Positions 1-9,038 of a DNA stretch of 64,000 nt are shown here, piece by piece (positions within the stretch are counted from its first letter, which is position 1; each line of letters starts with the position of its first letter). The stretch is from Clostridioides difficile ATCC 9689 = DSM 1296. GTDB lineage: Bacteria > Bacillota > Clostridia > Peptostreptococcales > Peptostreptococcaceae. The notes beneath the pieces were generated by a model. The model was not told the origin of the DNA. It ran no database searches and worked only from the letters and a program-made list of their open reading frames with translations. A program made the translations under genes and the position numbers. The stretch lies in assembly GCF_001077535.1 (NCBI RefSeq), contig NZ_CP011968.1:3844001-3908000 (forward strand), in the 5' to 3' direction.

Positions 1-1004
1 CATTCTGCATAAATAGGTATATTATTGTTATGTGCTTCTAATATGGAAGTTCTCATTGACTCATTTGCTTCTAATTCTTTTCCAAATATTTCTGGAAAAC
101 CTCCTCCAATATAAATATAATCTGCATTTGGCACTGATACATCTTCAAGAGGGCTAAAATAGTTTATTTCTAAACCAAGTTCCTCTAAAAGCTCTATATT
201 TTCTCTATAATAAAAATTGAATGCTTTATCATATGCTATAGCTATTGATTTATTATTAACATGTTCTTTTATTTTATTATTTTCTATTAAAGTTTGAAAA
301 TCAAAATCACTCTCAAATTCATCGCTTTCTGATATTTCAATTATTCTGTCAATATCTATATAGTGTTCAATTTCATCTGCTAAGGTATAAAATTTTTCCC
401 TTAGTGATTTCATTTCTACACTAGGAACTAATCCTAGATGTCGAGATTCCAAAGAGAATTTGTTATTTGGAGGAAAATACCCCAATACTTCAACATTACA
501 ATATTTTTCTATAGAACTCTTAATTATTTGATAATGGCTATTAGTCTTTACATTATTTACTATAACACCCTTTATATTTACATCTTTATCTAGTTCCTTA
601 TATCCAAGTACCATAGCAGCACTAGATGCTGCCATAGATTTACCATTTATAACTAATATAACAGGTGACTTTAATACCTTTGAAGTATGTGAACTTGTAC
701 AATTATCTAAATCTATTCCAAAGCCATCATATAAGCCCATAACACCTTCTATTACTGAAATATCTGCATCTTTTGAGGACTTATTTACTATATACTTTAT
801 TTTTTCATCATCTAACATATAAGAATCTAAATTTCTAGAATGTCTTCCAGTTATAAAAGTGTGATATGAAGGGTCTATATAGTCTGGCCCTACTTTATAT
901 GGCTGTACTTTCATATTTCTCTTAACCAAAGCTTGCATTATTCCTAATGATATTGTTGTTTTACCTACTCCACTATTAGTACCCGCAATTAAAATTTTTT
1001 TCAT
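1..1004 (-). CDS. cbiA: Cobyrinate a,c-diamide synthase, 3' part cut by window edge
   Basis: This enzyme amidates the a and c side chains of cobyrinate with glutamine and ATP in cobalamin synthesis. The N-terminus reads MKKILIAGTNSGVGKTT, a P-loop of the dethiobiotin-synthetase type. About 330 codons are visible, ending IYAE just where the Cys of the class I glutamine amidotransferase site would follow. The ATG at 1002-1004 has a clear AGGAGG-type site upstream. It lies 38 bases downstream of cbiP on the same strand, so it should share that gene's riboswitch. The rest of the gene lies beyond the left edge. Confidence 0.93.
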   Translation of the reverse strand, partial: MKKILIAGTNSGVGKTTISLGIMQALVKRNMKVQPYKVGPDYIDPSYHTFITGRHSRNLDSYMLDDEKIKYIVNKSSKDADISVIEGVMGLYDGFGIDLDNCTSSHTSKVLKSPVILVINGKSMAASSAAMVLGYKELDKDVNIKGVIVNNVKTNSHYQIIKSSIEKYCNVEVLGYFPPNNKFSLESRHLGLVPSVEMKSLREKFYTLADEIEHYIDIDRIIEISESDEFESDFDFQTLIENNKIKEHVNNKSIAIAYDKAFNFYYRENIELLEELGLEINYFSPLEDVSVPNADYIYIGGGFPEIFGKELEANESMRTSILEAHNNNIPIYAE

Positions 1005-1042
1005 AATACACCTCCTACTTAAATTATAAATAAAGGTCATCA

Positions 1043-2557
1043 TTATTTCATAATCTCATATATTTTCTCTATATCTAAATGTTCTCTTAAAAAATCAGCC
1101 AACTTATCATACTCTTTATCCTTAAATTCATTAAAAGAGTTTACTTTGCTTTCTAATTCTCCTAAACCTTTTTTCTTTCTTATATTGTTTAAAATTGCTC
1201 TTGTAAAGCTTATTTCATCAAATATTCCATGAAGATAAGTCCCAATTACATTCCCCTCTTTATTTACACTTCCCTCAGTATAATTCACTTCTTTATCAAG
1301 TTTTTTAGTTATTAAATCTAAACTTCTTACATCATTACCTCGCTTTGTAATTCCCATATGAATTTCATAACCTTTTACTTTTTTTCCCTTAAGGTTATTC
1401 ATGTATTCACTGATACATTCAACAATAGTAGCTTCTACTTGTGTTGTAGTCTTTTCTTTCTCAAACGTTGTTTCTGTATCTAAAAGACCTATTCCATCAA
1501 CTTCTTCAATTTCACTTTCAACATGATAAGGGTCTTTTAATTTTTTACCTAACATTTGGTATCCACCACATATCCCAAATATCAATTTACCTTGACTATG
1601 TAAATTTTTGATTTGCGATTCAAGACCACTTTTTCTTATATATGTTAAATCGTCTATAGTACTTTTAGTTCCAGGTATTATTAATATATCTGGATTTCCT
1701 AAAGATTCTCCATAGTCTACATATCTAATACTTACATCTTCTTGTGTCTCAAATATATTAAAATCTGTAAAATTTGACATATGTGGGGTTCTAATTATTT
1801 CTATGTGTATATCACTTTTATTCATTTTTTTCTTAAATCTCGTAGTTACACTGTCTTCATCTTCTATTTTTATATCTGTATAAGGTACTACTCCTATAAC
1901 AGGTACTTTTATGATGTCTTCTAGCATCTTTACACCATCTTGTAAAAGCTCTTTTTTTCCTCTGAATTTATTGATTATTACACCTTTTACTCTTCTTTTC
2001 TCATCTTCATTTAATAAAAGCATTGTTCCTGCTAATGAGGCAAATACGCCTCCTCTATCAATATCTCCGACTATTATTACAGGTGCATCAGCTATTTCTG
2101 CCATACCCATATTAGAGATATCTCTATCTTTTAAGTTTATCTCTGCATTACTTCCTGCCCCTTCCATAACTACAATATCATACCTTGAATTTAAGCTATT
2201 AAATGTTTCCTTCAACACATCTACTAACTCCAATTTATAATCATGATACTTAGAAGAAGGCATTTCTCCTACAACTTTACCTCTTACAATAACTTGACTT
2301 TTATTATTTCCAGAAGGTTTTAATAAAACTGGATTCATATCAGCTATTGGCTCTATTTTCGCAGCCTCTGCTTGAAATACTTGTGCTCTTCCCATTTCTA
2401 ATCCTTCTTTAGTTATAAAAGAATTTAAAGCCATATTTTGTGACTTAAAAGGAGCAACAGTATAACCATCTTGCTTAAATATTCTACACAAACCTGCTAC
2501 TAAGACACTTTTACCTACATTTGAAGCTGTTCCTTGTAGCATTATTTTTTTCCCCAC
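1043..2557 (-). CDS. cbiP: Cobyric acid synthase
   Basis: CbiP/CobQ performs four amidations (b, d, e, g) on adenosylcobyrinate a,c-diamide. The 504-residue length is usual. A P-loop (GTASNVGKS) starts near residue 9. The glutamine amidotransferase domain in the C-terminal half has the nucleophile motif FGICGGYQ near residue 330 and a catalytic His in GTYLHGIFD near residue 445. It is the first gene after the B12 riboswitch at 2690-2840 and its terminator at 2600-2633, so cobalamin should repress it. cbiA follows. Confidence 0.96.
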
Positions 2558-2599
2558 TTTCCATCCCTCCTTGTTAAAATTTACTAAAAAACAAATTAA

Positions 2600-2633
2600 A
2601 AAAAGTCCTAATACTTCTAAAGATAGGACTTTT
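2600..2633 (-). terminator. Expression-platform terminator of the B12 riboswitch
   Basis: AAAGTCCTA pairs with TAGGACTTT around a short loop. On the minus strand the stem is followed by seven T residues. It lies between the riboswitch and the cbiP start, where a transcription-attenuation platform is expected. Confidence 0.8.
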
Positions 2634-2689
2634 ATATATATTAATTAAAAATCTTTCACCCCGAAGACCTCTTGTTTTAAATTAAATTA

Positions 2690-2840
2690 GGCAGGTATCC
2701 TGGCTTAACTTCATCCTACTTCTATAACCTTCCCATCAAACTGACAGTGGTATTTATAGTTTCGTTGGTTTCACAGTAGCGGGGGCTGCAAAGGCATCTA
2801 ACCTTTTTCCCTTTTAACATCTAATTAAGAACCTAATTTT
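2690..2840 (-). promoter_or_regulatory. Cobalamin (AdoCbl) riboswitch
   Basis: On the minus strand the conserved core GCAGCCCCCGCTACTGTGA is followed about 90 bases later by the B12 box AAGCCAGGATACCTGCC, whose complement starts at 2690. These are the two signature blocks of the cobalamin riboswitch family. The 5' boundary near 2840 is approximate. It should terminate transcription upstream of cbiP-cbiA when B12 is plentiful. Confidence 0.95.
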
Positions 2841-2917
2841 AATCTAATATTCTATTTTCATTGCTAATTTTACAGATATATTACAAACACAGATTGTAAT
2901 GTTTGGTTTTGATTAAA

Positions 2918-3532
2918 TTATATGAAGTCTGTAAAATTCATTTTATCTATTACAGCAAATCCACCATCAATTTCTAAAACTGTAATAGATGCATTATCAA
3001 TTTTAAAGTTCCAGTGATACTTATAACTACCAGAAATCAAATGTGTTATTATATTTCTTATTGTTCCTGCATGAGAACATATAAGTATTGTCTTTGTATC
3101 TAAATTACTATCATTTTCTAAAATTATATTATCAATTTCTTTTGCCACTCTTTTATAAGAGTCTATCAAACTTTCTCCATTTGGATATCTATAGTTGTTA
3201 CCTTCTTTTATCATTTTTTCAAACTCATTTGGATATTTGATTTTAATTTCTTCAAAAGTTCTTCCTTCAAAGTCTCCAAAACTAATTTCTCTTAAAGCTT
3301 CTTTTTCTTCTATTTCTAATAATTTCAATTTTGATATTTTTTCTACTGTATCTTTAGTACGTGTAGATGGTGTTGTATAAACCTTATCTATGTTTTCATT
3401 ACTCAGATATCTGGTAATTTTATTTATTTGTAGTTTGCCCTCTTCACTAATACAACTATTTATATGGCCTGATAATCTTCCTTTTTTATTATCATTTGTC
3501 AGTGCATGTCTTATTAATATTAATCTTATCAT
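2918..3532 (-). CDS. cobC: Alpha-ribazole phosphatase, histidine phosphatase family
   Basis: This predicted phosphatase removes phosphate from alpha-ribazole-5'-phosphate or adenosylcobalamin phosphate late in cobalamin assembly. The N-terminal catalytic motif is LIRHALTN, an RHA variant of the RHG triad. The second catalytic His is in CSHAGTIRN near residue 153. Its 204 residues suit the family. The specific role is inferred from its place at the end of cobT-cobU-cobS; general phosphoglycerate-mutase-like phosphatases share these motifs. Confidence 0.85.
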   Translation of the reverse strand: MIRLILIRHALTNDNKKGRLSGHINSCISEEGKLQINKITRYLSNENIDKVYTTPSTRTKDTVEKISKLKLLEIEEKEALREISFGDFEGRTFEEIKIKYPNEFEKMIKEGNNYRYPNGESLIDSYKRVAKEIDNIILENDSNLDTKTILICSHAGTIRNIITHLISGSYKYHWNFKIDNASITVLEIDGGFAVIDKMNFTDFI

Positions 3533-3551
3533 ATTATCACCACTTTTTACT

Positions 3552-4325
3552 TTAAAAAAACATAAAAATTAACAAATATATGTAAATTAAATATACAAGC
3601 TCTGAAAGTTCTATTCCACAGCCTAATATATCTCCTGTTACTCCATCAATTTTTTTATAAATATGTTTTTTGAATAATATTATAAATACAAAAACCACTA
3701 TAATCGAACCTAATACTTTAATCAACACTATATTAGGTAATAAAAATATAAATTTAGTAATAAGAGCAACTATCAATAATGTGTATATTATAGCAGTTAT
3801 TAACATACTTGTAGTTAATTTTCCTATAAATAAATTTCCCATTCCTTTTTCTCTTGGTGTCACAGTTTTATATGTCAATAACATTACTCCTAACCTTGCA
3901 ATCATTGGCATAAAAATTATAACCCACAATGAATTATTACTTATTATATCGTAAACGAATCCAACCTTTAATAAAAGTACAAACATAATTGCTAGAAGTG
4001 AATTTGTACCTAATCTTGAATCTTTCATTATTTCAAGCATTTTTTCTTTATCTCTATAACTATATATTGCATCAAATGTATCTCCTAATCCATCTATATG
4101 AAGTCCTCCAGTAATTAAGACACCAGCTAGAGTTATTATTATAGAAGCTATAAATGGTTCAAATAAAAGCATAGAAATCCATCCTATTAAATAGGATAAT
4201 ATACCTATGACAAAACCTACAAGTGGAAAATATACTATTGACTTATAAAATTCATCATCAAATCCTACATTTAATTTTATAGGTATCCTTGTCAAAAACT
4301 GTAGTATTAAAATAAATCTTTTCAT
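3552..4325 (-). CDS. cobS: Adenosylcobinamide-GDP ribazoletransferase (cobalamin synthase)
   Basis: CobS is an integral membrane enzyme joining adenosylcobinamide-GDP to alpha-ribazole. The signature GGLHIDGLGDTFDAIYS, followed by RDKEKMLEIMKDSRLGT, provides the acidic metal-binding residues. The rest is mostly hydrophobic helices, with 257 residues in all, normal for the family. It lies 19 bases upstream of cobC and 9 bases after cobU, in one operon. Confidence 0.95.
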   Translation of the reverse strand: MKRFILILQFLTRIPIKLNVGFDDEFYKSIVYFPLVGFVIGILSYLIGWISMLLFEPFIASIIITLAGVLITGGLHIDGLGDTFDAIYSYRDKEKMLEIMKDSRLGTNSLLAIMFVLLLKVGFVYDIISNNSLWVIIFMPMIARLGVMLLTYKTVTPREKGMGNLFIGKLTTSMLITAIIYTLLIVALITKFIFLLPNIVLIKVLGSIIVVFVFIILFKKHIYKKIDGVTGDILGCGIELSELVYLIYIYLLIFMFF

Positions 4326-4334
4326 AATTGCATA

Positions 4335-4895
4335 CTACTCCTTTATCTTCATAGCTATGCCACTAACTACAAAATAAACTTCATTACTTTTCGAAGCTAT
4401 ATATTGATTTATACGACCTACAATATCAGCATAAATTCTACTAAGTTTATTCCCAGGAACAATTCCCATACCTAACTCATTCGTTACAAATACAAAGTAT
4501 AGATTTGTTTTTTCTATTTCTTCAATAAGTTTGACAACTTGTTCTTTTATGTATTGTTCTAATTTGTTTATTTCTTCTTGACTAGATTCTTCTATATTTA
4601 AATTGTGTTCAAACATTAGATTATTTACTAATAATGTTACACAATCTAGTATAACAGTTTCATGTTCTTTATATATCTCCTTAATTATGGAATATATATC
4701 TTCATATATTTCATAAGTATTCCAGTTTCTAGGTCTATTCTCTTGATGTTTTTTTACTCTATCTTTCATTTCATCATCAAATGGAATAGAGGTTGCTATA
4801 TAAGCTGTATTATTATTTCTGTCAAAACATAGTTTTTCTGCAAAGTTACTCTTCCCTGACCTAGCTCCTCCTGTTACTAGAATAATTTTACTCAT
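4335..4895 (-). CDS. cobU: Adenosylcobinamide kinase / guanylyltransferase
   Basis: This bifunctional enzyme phosphorylates adenosylcobinamide and transfers GMP to it. The Walker A motif GGARSGKS lies near the N-terminus. The longest ORF begins at 4952 inside cobT, but the ATG at 4893-4895 (MSKIILVTGG) has its own GTAGGAGTG site and matches family N-termini. The product is then 186 residues. It is the second gene of cobT-cobU-cobS-cobC. Confidence 0.94.
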   Translation of the reverse strand: MSKIILVTGGARSGKSNFAEKLCFDRNNNTAYIATSIPFDDEMKDRVKKHQENRPRNWNTYEIYEDIYSIIKEIYKEHETVILDCVTLLVNNLMFEHNLNIEESSQEEINKLEQYIKEQVVKLIEEIEKTNLYFVFVTNELGMGIVPGNKLSRIYADIVGRINQYIASKSNEVYFVVSGIAMKIKE

Positions 4896-4926
4896 CAAAA
4901 CACTCCTACATATTAAATTTTTATAT

Positions 4927-5973
4927 TTATCTTCCCATGTCAATTTCATCAAAAGTTGCCATATTTTTATAAGTATAGTTTGAAGCTTCTATTATATCAA
5001 ATGCTAAAGCAGCTCCACTTCCCTCACCTAATCTCATATCCATATTTAATAGAGGGTCTAATTTTAATATGTCTAATGCTCTTTTAGTTCCTGATTCTGC
5101 TGATAAATGAGATGCTATCATATATTCTCTAGTTTTTGGATTTATCTTATATGCAATTAATGCTGCTGCATAAGAAATAAACCCATCAATTACTACTGGA
5201 ATCCTATTAGCACTACAACCTAATATAACACCTGCCATTGAGCCTATTTCAAATCCTCCTACTTTAGATAAAATATCTACTCCATCAGTTGGATTTGGAT
5301 TATTAATTTCAATAGCCTTTCTAATTACTTCAGCCTTATGCTTTAGTCTTTCTTTCTTAAGACCTGCACCTATACCAGTAACTTCTAACGGGTCACACCC
5401 TGAAATTACAGATATTATTGCTGTACTTGGAGTAGTATTTGCTATACCCATCTCCCCAATACCAATAACCTTATAATCTTTTTCTATACACTGCTCTGCT
5501 ATTTCAATACCTATCTCTAAACATCTAATTGCTTCTTGTTTACTCATAGCTGGACCTTTTGCCATATTTGATGTCCCTTTTCTTATCTTGTAGTCTAATA
5601 CCCCATCCAGTTTTTCATCACAGTTTATTCCTACATCTACAGCTACAACATCTGCCCCTACAAATTTACTTATTACTCCAACTCCACATAGACCTTTCGA
5701 AAAATTTGGAAACTGTAATTTTGTTATATTTTGAGGGTCAGGTGCTACGCCTTCTTCATATACACCATGGTCTCCCGCAAAAGCAATTATAACCTTTTTA
5801 CTTGTGTCAAAATTTTCATTGCCAAATATTCCTGCTAATTGCATGCAAATATCTTCTATCTTTCCTAAGCTTCCAGTTGGATGTATAAGCCTATCCAATC
5901 TCTGCTTTGTTTTTTCAATAGAAGAGTTATCTAGGGAATATATGTTTTTTGATATACTTTCTAATAAACTCAT
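4927..5973 (-). CDS. cobT: Nicotinate-nucleotide--dimethylbenzimidazole phosphoribosyltransferase
   Basis: CobT makes alpha-ribazole-5'-phosphate, the lower-ligand nucleotide of cobalamin. The 348 residues carry the family block FAGDHGVYEEGV near residue 66 and RLGEGSGAALAF near the C-terminus, which holds the catalytic Glu. A GGGAGG site precedes the ATG. It is the promoter-proximal gene of the minus-strand unit. I saw no riboswitch in the 219 bases between it and the next gene upstream. Confidence 0.95.
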   Translation of the reverse strand: MSLLESISKNIYSLDNSSIEKTKQRLDRLIHPTGSLGKIEDICMQLAGIFGNENFDTSKKVIIAFAGDHGVYEEGVAPDPQNITKLQFPNFSKGLCGVGVISKFVGADVVAVDVGINCDEKLDGVLDYKIRKGTSNMAKGPAMSKQEAIRCLEIGIEIAEQCIEKDYKVIGIGEMGIANTTPSTAIISVISGCDPLEVTGIGAGLKKERLKHKAEVIRKAIEINNPNPTDGVDILSKVGGFEIGSMAGVILGCSANRIPVVIDGFISYAAALIAYKINPKTREYMIASHLSAESGTKRALDILKLDPLLNMDMRLGEGSGAALAFDIIEASNYTYKNMATFDEIDMGR

Positions 5974-6192
5974 TTTTTATCCTCCCAACATTTTTTTATT
6001 TTTTAAACTCTCTTTTTAGATAAAAAATACTCTTATTTTCTAAAAATTTCAACTTTTTCTTTTTATTTTTACATACATATAAAAATTATTCTACATTTTA
6101 TGTTCATTTCCTTTATTTTACATTGTCAATTTGCATACAATTAGATGCTTTTTGTAAAAATATATTTAAAAGAACTTTAAGGAGATGATATT

Positions 6193-6384
6193 GTGGATGA
6201 TTTTTCTAAATTAAAAAGTTTGTATGAAGATGGATATAGATGTATTTATCATGATTGTGTTGATAATAATTATACTATCTATCTTAAGAATTTTTATACG
6301 GAAGGTTCAGAAACCATAGAATTAAGTAGTGAATCAGATTTCTCACAATTCAAAGATTATATAGATGGACTTAGAATGTCTTAA
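6193..6384 (+). CDS. Small protein of unknown function, 63 aa
   Basis: I do not recognise this protein. It starts at GTG, with AAGGAG eight bases upstream, and is acidic and Tyr-rich with two Cys (RCIYHDC). No signal peptide or membrane segment is visible. It is isolated, oriented opposite to cobT, and ends at a bidirectional terminator at 6402-6431. The good ribosome binding site and matched terminator support a real gene. Confidence 0.6.
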   Translation: MDDFSKLKSLYEDGYRCIYHDCVDNNYTIYLKNFYTEGSETIELSSESDFSQFKDYIDGLRMS

Positions 6385-6401
6385 TTATTATGAAACCCAT
6401 T

Positions 6402-6431
6402 AAAATAGGGAGTTTAACAACTCCCTATTTT
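6402..6431. terminator. Bidirectional terminator between two small convergent ORFs
   Basis: AAAATAGGGAGT pairs perfectly with ACTCCCTATTTT around a TTAACA loop. It ends the 63-aa ORF on the plus strand. On the minus strand it contains the TAG stop of the 39-aa ORF. Confidence 0.8.
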
Positions 6432-6544
6432 GAAGTCACAATTTTTTTTATAAGCTTTAAAAGTTCGTCTCTATTTACTTCTCTTTGGTTTTTTCTGTCT
6501 TTATACTCTTGAAAGTTAACAACTTTTGTATTTGGTTTTTCCAT
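6425..6544 (-). CDS. Small charged protein, 39 aa
   Basis: I read this ORF directly. It starts MEKPNTKVVNF at the ATG of 6542-6544, with GGGAAG about eight bases upstream, and ends KKIVTSK with TAG at 6425-6427. It is hydrophilic with alternating Lys/Arg and Glu/Asp, probably helical. The stop codon lies within the terminator stem, a tight arrangement that supports expression. Function is unknown. Confidence 0.5.
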   Translation of the reverse strand: MEKPNTKVVNFQEYKDRKNQREVNRDELLKLIKKIVTSK

Positions 6545-6777
6545 AAACTCACTTCCCATTTAACATTATTAACTTATCTTAATATATTTTATTCTATACA
6601 ATTTATCTATTTCCTTCTATTTATAATACAAAATTTCTTAAATAATCCCAAATTTTCAAAACAAAATTTTCAAAATATACTAAAATCTACCTTTCAAATA
6701 TAATATCAAATAAAATTTAATAATCTTTATACTTTATAGTATAATATACTCATAAAATATAATAAAGGAGATTTTAA

Positions 6778-7650
6778 ATGAATATATTACAAAATGAAAA
6801 TTTAATTATCGAATCAAGCAGTTTTGGTGCTGAACTAACTAAAATATTTTCTAAAAAATACGACAAAAACGTTCTTTGGGATGGTAATAAAAAATATTGG
6901 GGTAGACAATCACCTATATTGTTCCCTATAGTAGGTAAACTTTTTGATAATGAAACAATAATAGAAGAAAATTTATATAGCATGACTCAACATGGGTTTG
7001 CTAGAGATATGGACTTTGAGATTGTAGATAAAGGAGATACATTTGTAACTTATAAATTAACAGATAATGAATCTACTTTAAAGAAGTATCCATATTCTTT
7101 TGAGCTAATCATAAACTATACATTAAATGATAATAGTATTGAGGTAGAATGGATTGTAAAAAATACTGATTCTAAAGATATATTCTTTTCTATAGGTGGA
7201 CATCCTGCATTCAACCTTCCTTTTTACGAACAAAATGATTTTTCTAAACACTACCTTGAGTTTAAAAGTAAAAATGATGTAGAAAAAATCAATTTAAATG
7301 GTTCTTTTACAGATGATATAATACCTATTGGAAAATTAAAAAACTTACAGTTAAATCCAGAAGTATTCAAGAATGATGCTTTGATATACACCAACATAGA
7401 TGAAGTGTCTATATGTAATAATGATGGTAGTAAATATGTAACTATATCTATGGAAGATTTCCCTCTAGTTGGTATTTGGACTCCTTATTATAGTGAAACT
7501 AATTCTACTGCTCCTTTTTTATGTATAGAACCTTGGTATGGTCTTGCTGATAGTATAAATTCTAACAAAATTTATAAAGATAAGAAGTTTATTAATAAAC
7601 TTAGTAAAGGAAAAGTTTTTACTGCTTCTTACAATATAAATATACACTAG
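6778..7650 (+). CDS. Aldose 1-epimerase family protein, LacX type
   Basis: This 290-residue protein resembles the LacX branch of mutarotase-like proteins, which interconvert sugar anomers. Visible features are the N-terminal GAELTKIFSK, the block RQSPILFPIVGKL near residue 42, GGHPAFNLP near residue 140 carrying the conserved His, and a C-terminal CIEPWYGLAD block with the likely catalytic Glu. A ribosome binding site AAAGGAG precedes the ATG. It stands alone and ends at a terminator shared with the convergent gene at 7847. The substrate is unknown. Confidence 0.85.
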   Translation: MNILQNENLIIESSSFGAELTKIFSKKYDKNVLWDGNKKYWGRQSPILFPIVGKLFDNETIIEENLYSMTQHGFARDMDFEIVDKGDTFVTYKLTDNESTLKKYPYSFELIINYTLNDNSIEVEWIVKNTDSKDIFFSIGGHPAFNLPFYEQNDFSKHYLEFKSKNDVEKINLNGSFTDDIIPIGKLKNLQLNPEVFKNDALIYTNIDEVSICNNDGSKYVTISMEDFPLVGIWTPYYSETNSTAPFLCIEPWYGLADSINSNKIYKDKKFINKLSKGKVFTASYNINIH

Positions 7651-7760
7651 ATAAAGGTTAGCTAACCCGTTCCCAAAATAATAAAATATTTTTATATAAG
7701 TTAATATAAGGGTATGAAATAATATTATTTAATATTCCTCAATAATATTCCTTAATCAAA

Positions 7761-7795
7761 AAATATTACTGGAATACAAAATTCCAGTAATATTT
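7761..7795. terminator. Bidirectional terminator
   Basis: AAATATTACTGGAAT pairs perfectly with ATTCCAGTAATATTT around ACAAA, between the convergent genes ending at 7650 and 7847. Confidence 0.8.
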
Positions 7796-7846
7796 GATAA
7801 CTAAATAATGTGTTTTTATATAAACCATAGATACTTTTTTTATGAT

Positions 7847-9034
7847 TTAACAATACATACTTATATACGTTTTTTTGATTCTATTTAGAGCCTCATTTAA
7901 TGTTTCTCTAGGACACCCCACATTAATACGAATAAATCCATCTCCATCTTTCACAAAATAACTTCCAACTACCATAGTTAAGTTTGCATGTCTAAAAAAT
8001 TCTTTAGATTCTTCTTCATTTCTAAATACTTCTCTTACATCTATCCAGGCTAAAAAAGAAGAGTCTGACTTCATCACTTTAGCTTTTGGTATATTAGTTT
8101 CAAAGAAATCATAAACTATTTCAAAATTCTCCTCTACATAACTAGTCATAGCATCTAGCCATTCTTCGCTTTCATTATATGCTGCAACTATTGCTGGTAT
8201 TGCAAATACATTTGGAGAAGTTATTGAATTACTTTTTAGCCTTTCTAATAAAGTCTCCCTAATTTTTACATCTCTTATTAATACATATGATGTTTTTAAT
8301 CCACCTAAGTTGAAGCCTTTATTAGGAGATACACAGATTATACTATTTTTATAAATTTCTGGATGAGCATTCCACAAAGATACAAATCTATAATCTTTAA
8401 ATATTATATCTCTATGAATTTCATCACTTACCAAAATTACATTATACTTTAAACATAACTCTGACACTTGATATAGTTCTTCTTTTGTCCATATACGACC
8501 TGATGGATTTTGTGGACTACAGAATATAAGCAATCTTATATTCTCGTATTTCATTTGATTTTCCATATCCTCTAAATCTAAATAATATCTATTGTTATCT
8601 AATTTTAATGAGCTACAACACAACTTTCTATTATTATTTACTACAGCCTCTGCAAAAGGGTCATAAGCAGGTGTATTTATCAATACACCCTCTCCTTCTT
8701 TAGTATATGCTTGGACTATATAATGAAGGGTTGAAACAGTACCAAAAGTTAATTTTATCCAATCCTTTTCTATATATACATCAAATCTTCTTTTATTCCA
8801 ATTTATAATAGCATCATAGAAGTCATCTCCTATAAAAGTATAACTATAATCTCCTACTGATGCTCTTTTTAAGATAGATTCTTTTATAGCAGGAGCACAC
8901 TCAAAATCGATATCAGCTAAATCCATAGGAATTGCATCTTCATTTAAGCCAAATTTTTCTTTAATCACATGGTTGCTCCATTTTCTACAATTTCCTTCTT
9001 TACGATTTAATACTTTATTAAAATTATATTTCAT
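7847..9034 (-). CDS. PLP-dependent aminotransferase class I/II, PatB/MalY C-S lyase type
   Basis: The 395 residues are of the MalY/PatB group, which are cystathionine or cysteine-conjugate beta-lyases. The family N-terminus RKEGNCRKWSNHVIKEKFG and the block MDLADIDFECAP are present. FCSPQNPSGRIW lies near residue 170 and the PLP lysine sits in SPNKGFNLGGLK near residue 235. It is the last gene of the PTS-peptidase operon, only four bases after the M24 peptidase gene. Substrate is not given by the sequence; beta-elimination of a cysteine S-conjugate is the family expectation. Confidence 0.85.
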   Translation of the reverse strand: MKYNFNKVLNRKEGNCRKWSNHVIKEKFGLNEDAIPMDLADIDFECAPAIKESILKRASVGDYSYTFIGDDFYDAIINWNKRRFDVYIEKDWIKLTFGTVSTLHYIVQAYTKEGEGVLINTPAYDPFAEAVVNNNRKLCCSSLKLDNNRYYLDLEDMENQMKYENIRLLIFCSPQNPSGRIWTKEELYQVSELCLKYNVILVSDEIHRDIIFKDYRFVSLWNAHPEIYKNSIICVSPNKGFNLGGLKTSYVLIRDVKIRETLLERLKSNSITSPNVFAIPAIVAAYNESEEWLDAMTSYVEENFEIVYDFFETNIPKAKVMKSDSSFLAWIDVREVFRNEEESKEFFRHANLTMVVGSYFVKDGDGFIRINVGCPRETLNEALNRIKKTYISMYC

Positions 9035-9038
9035 AATT

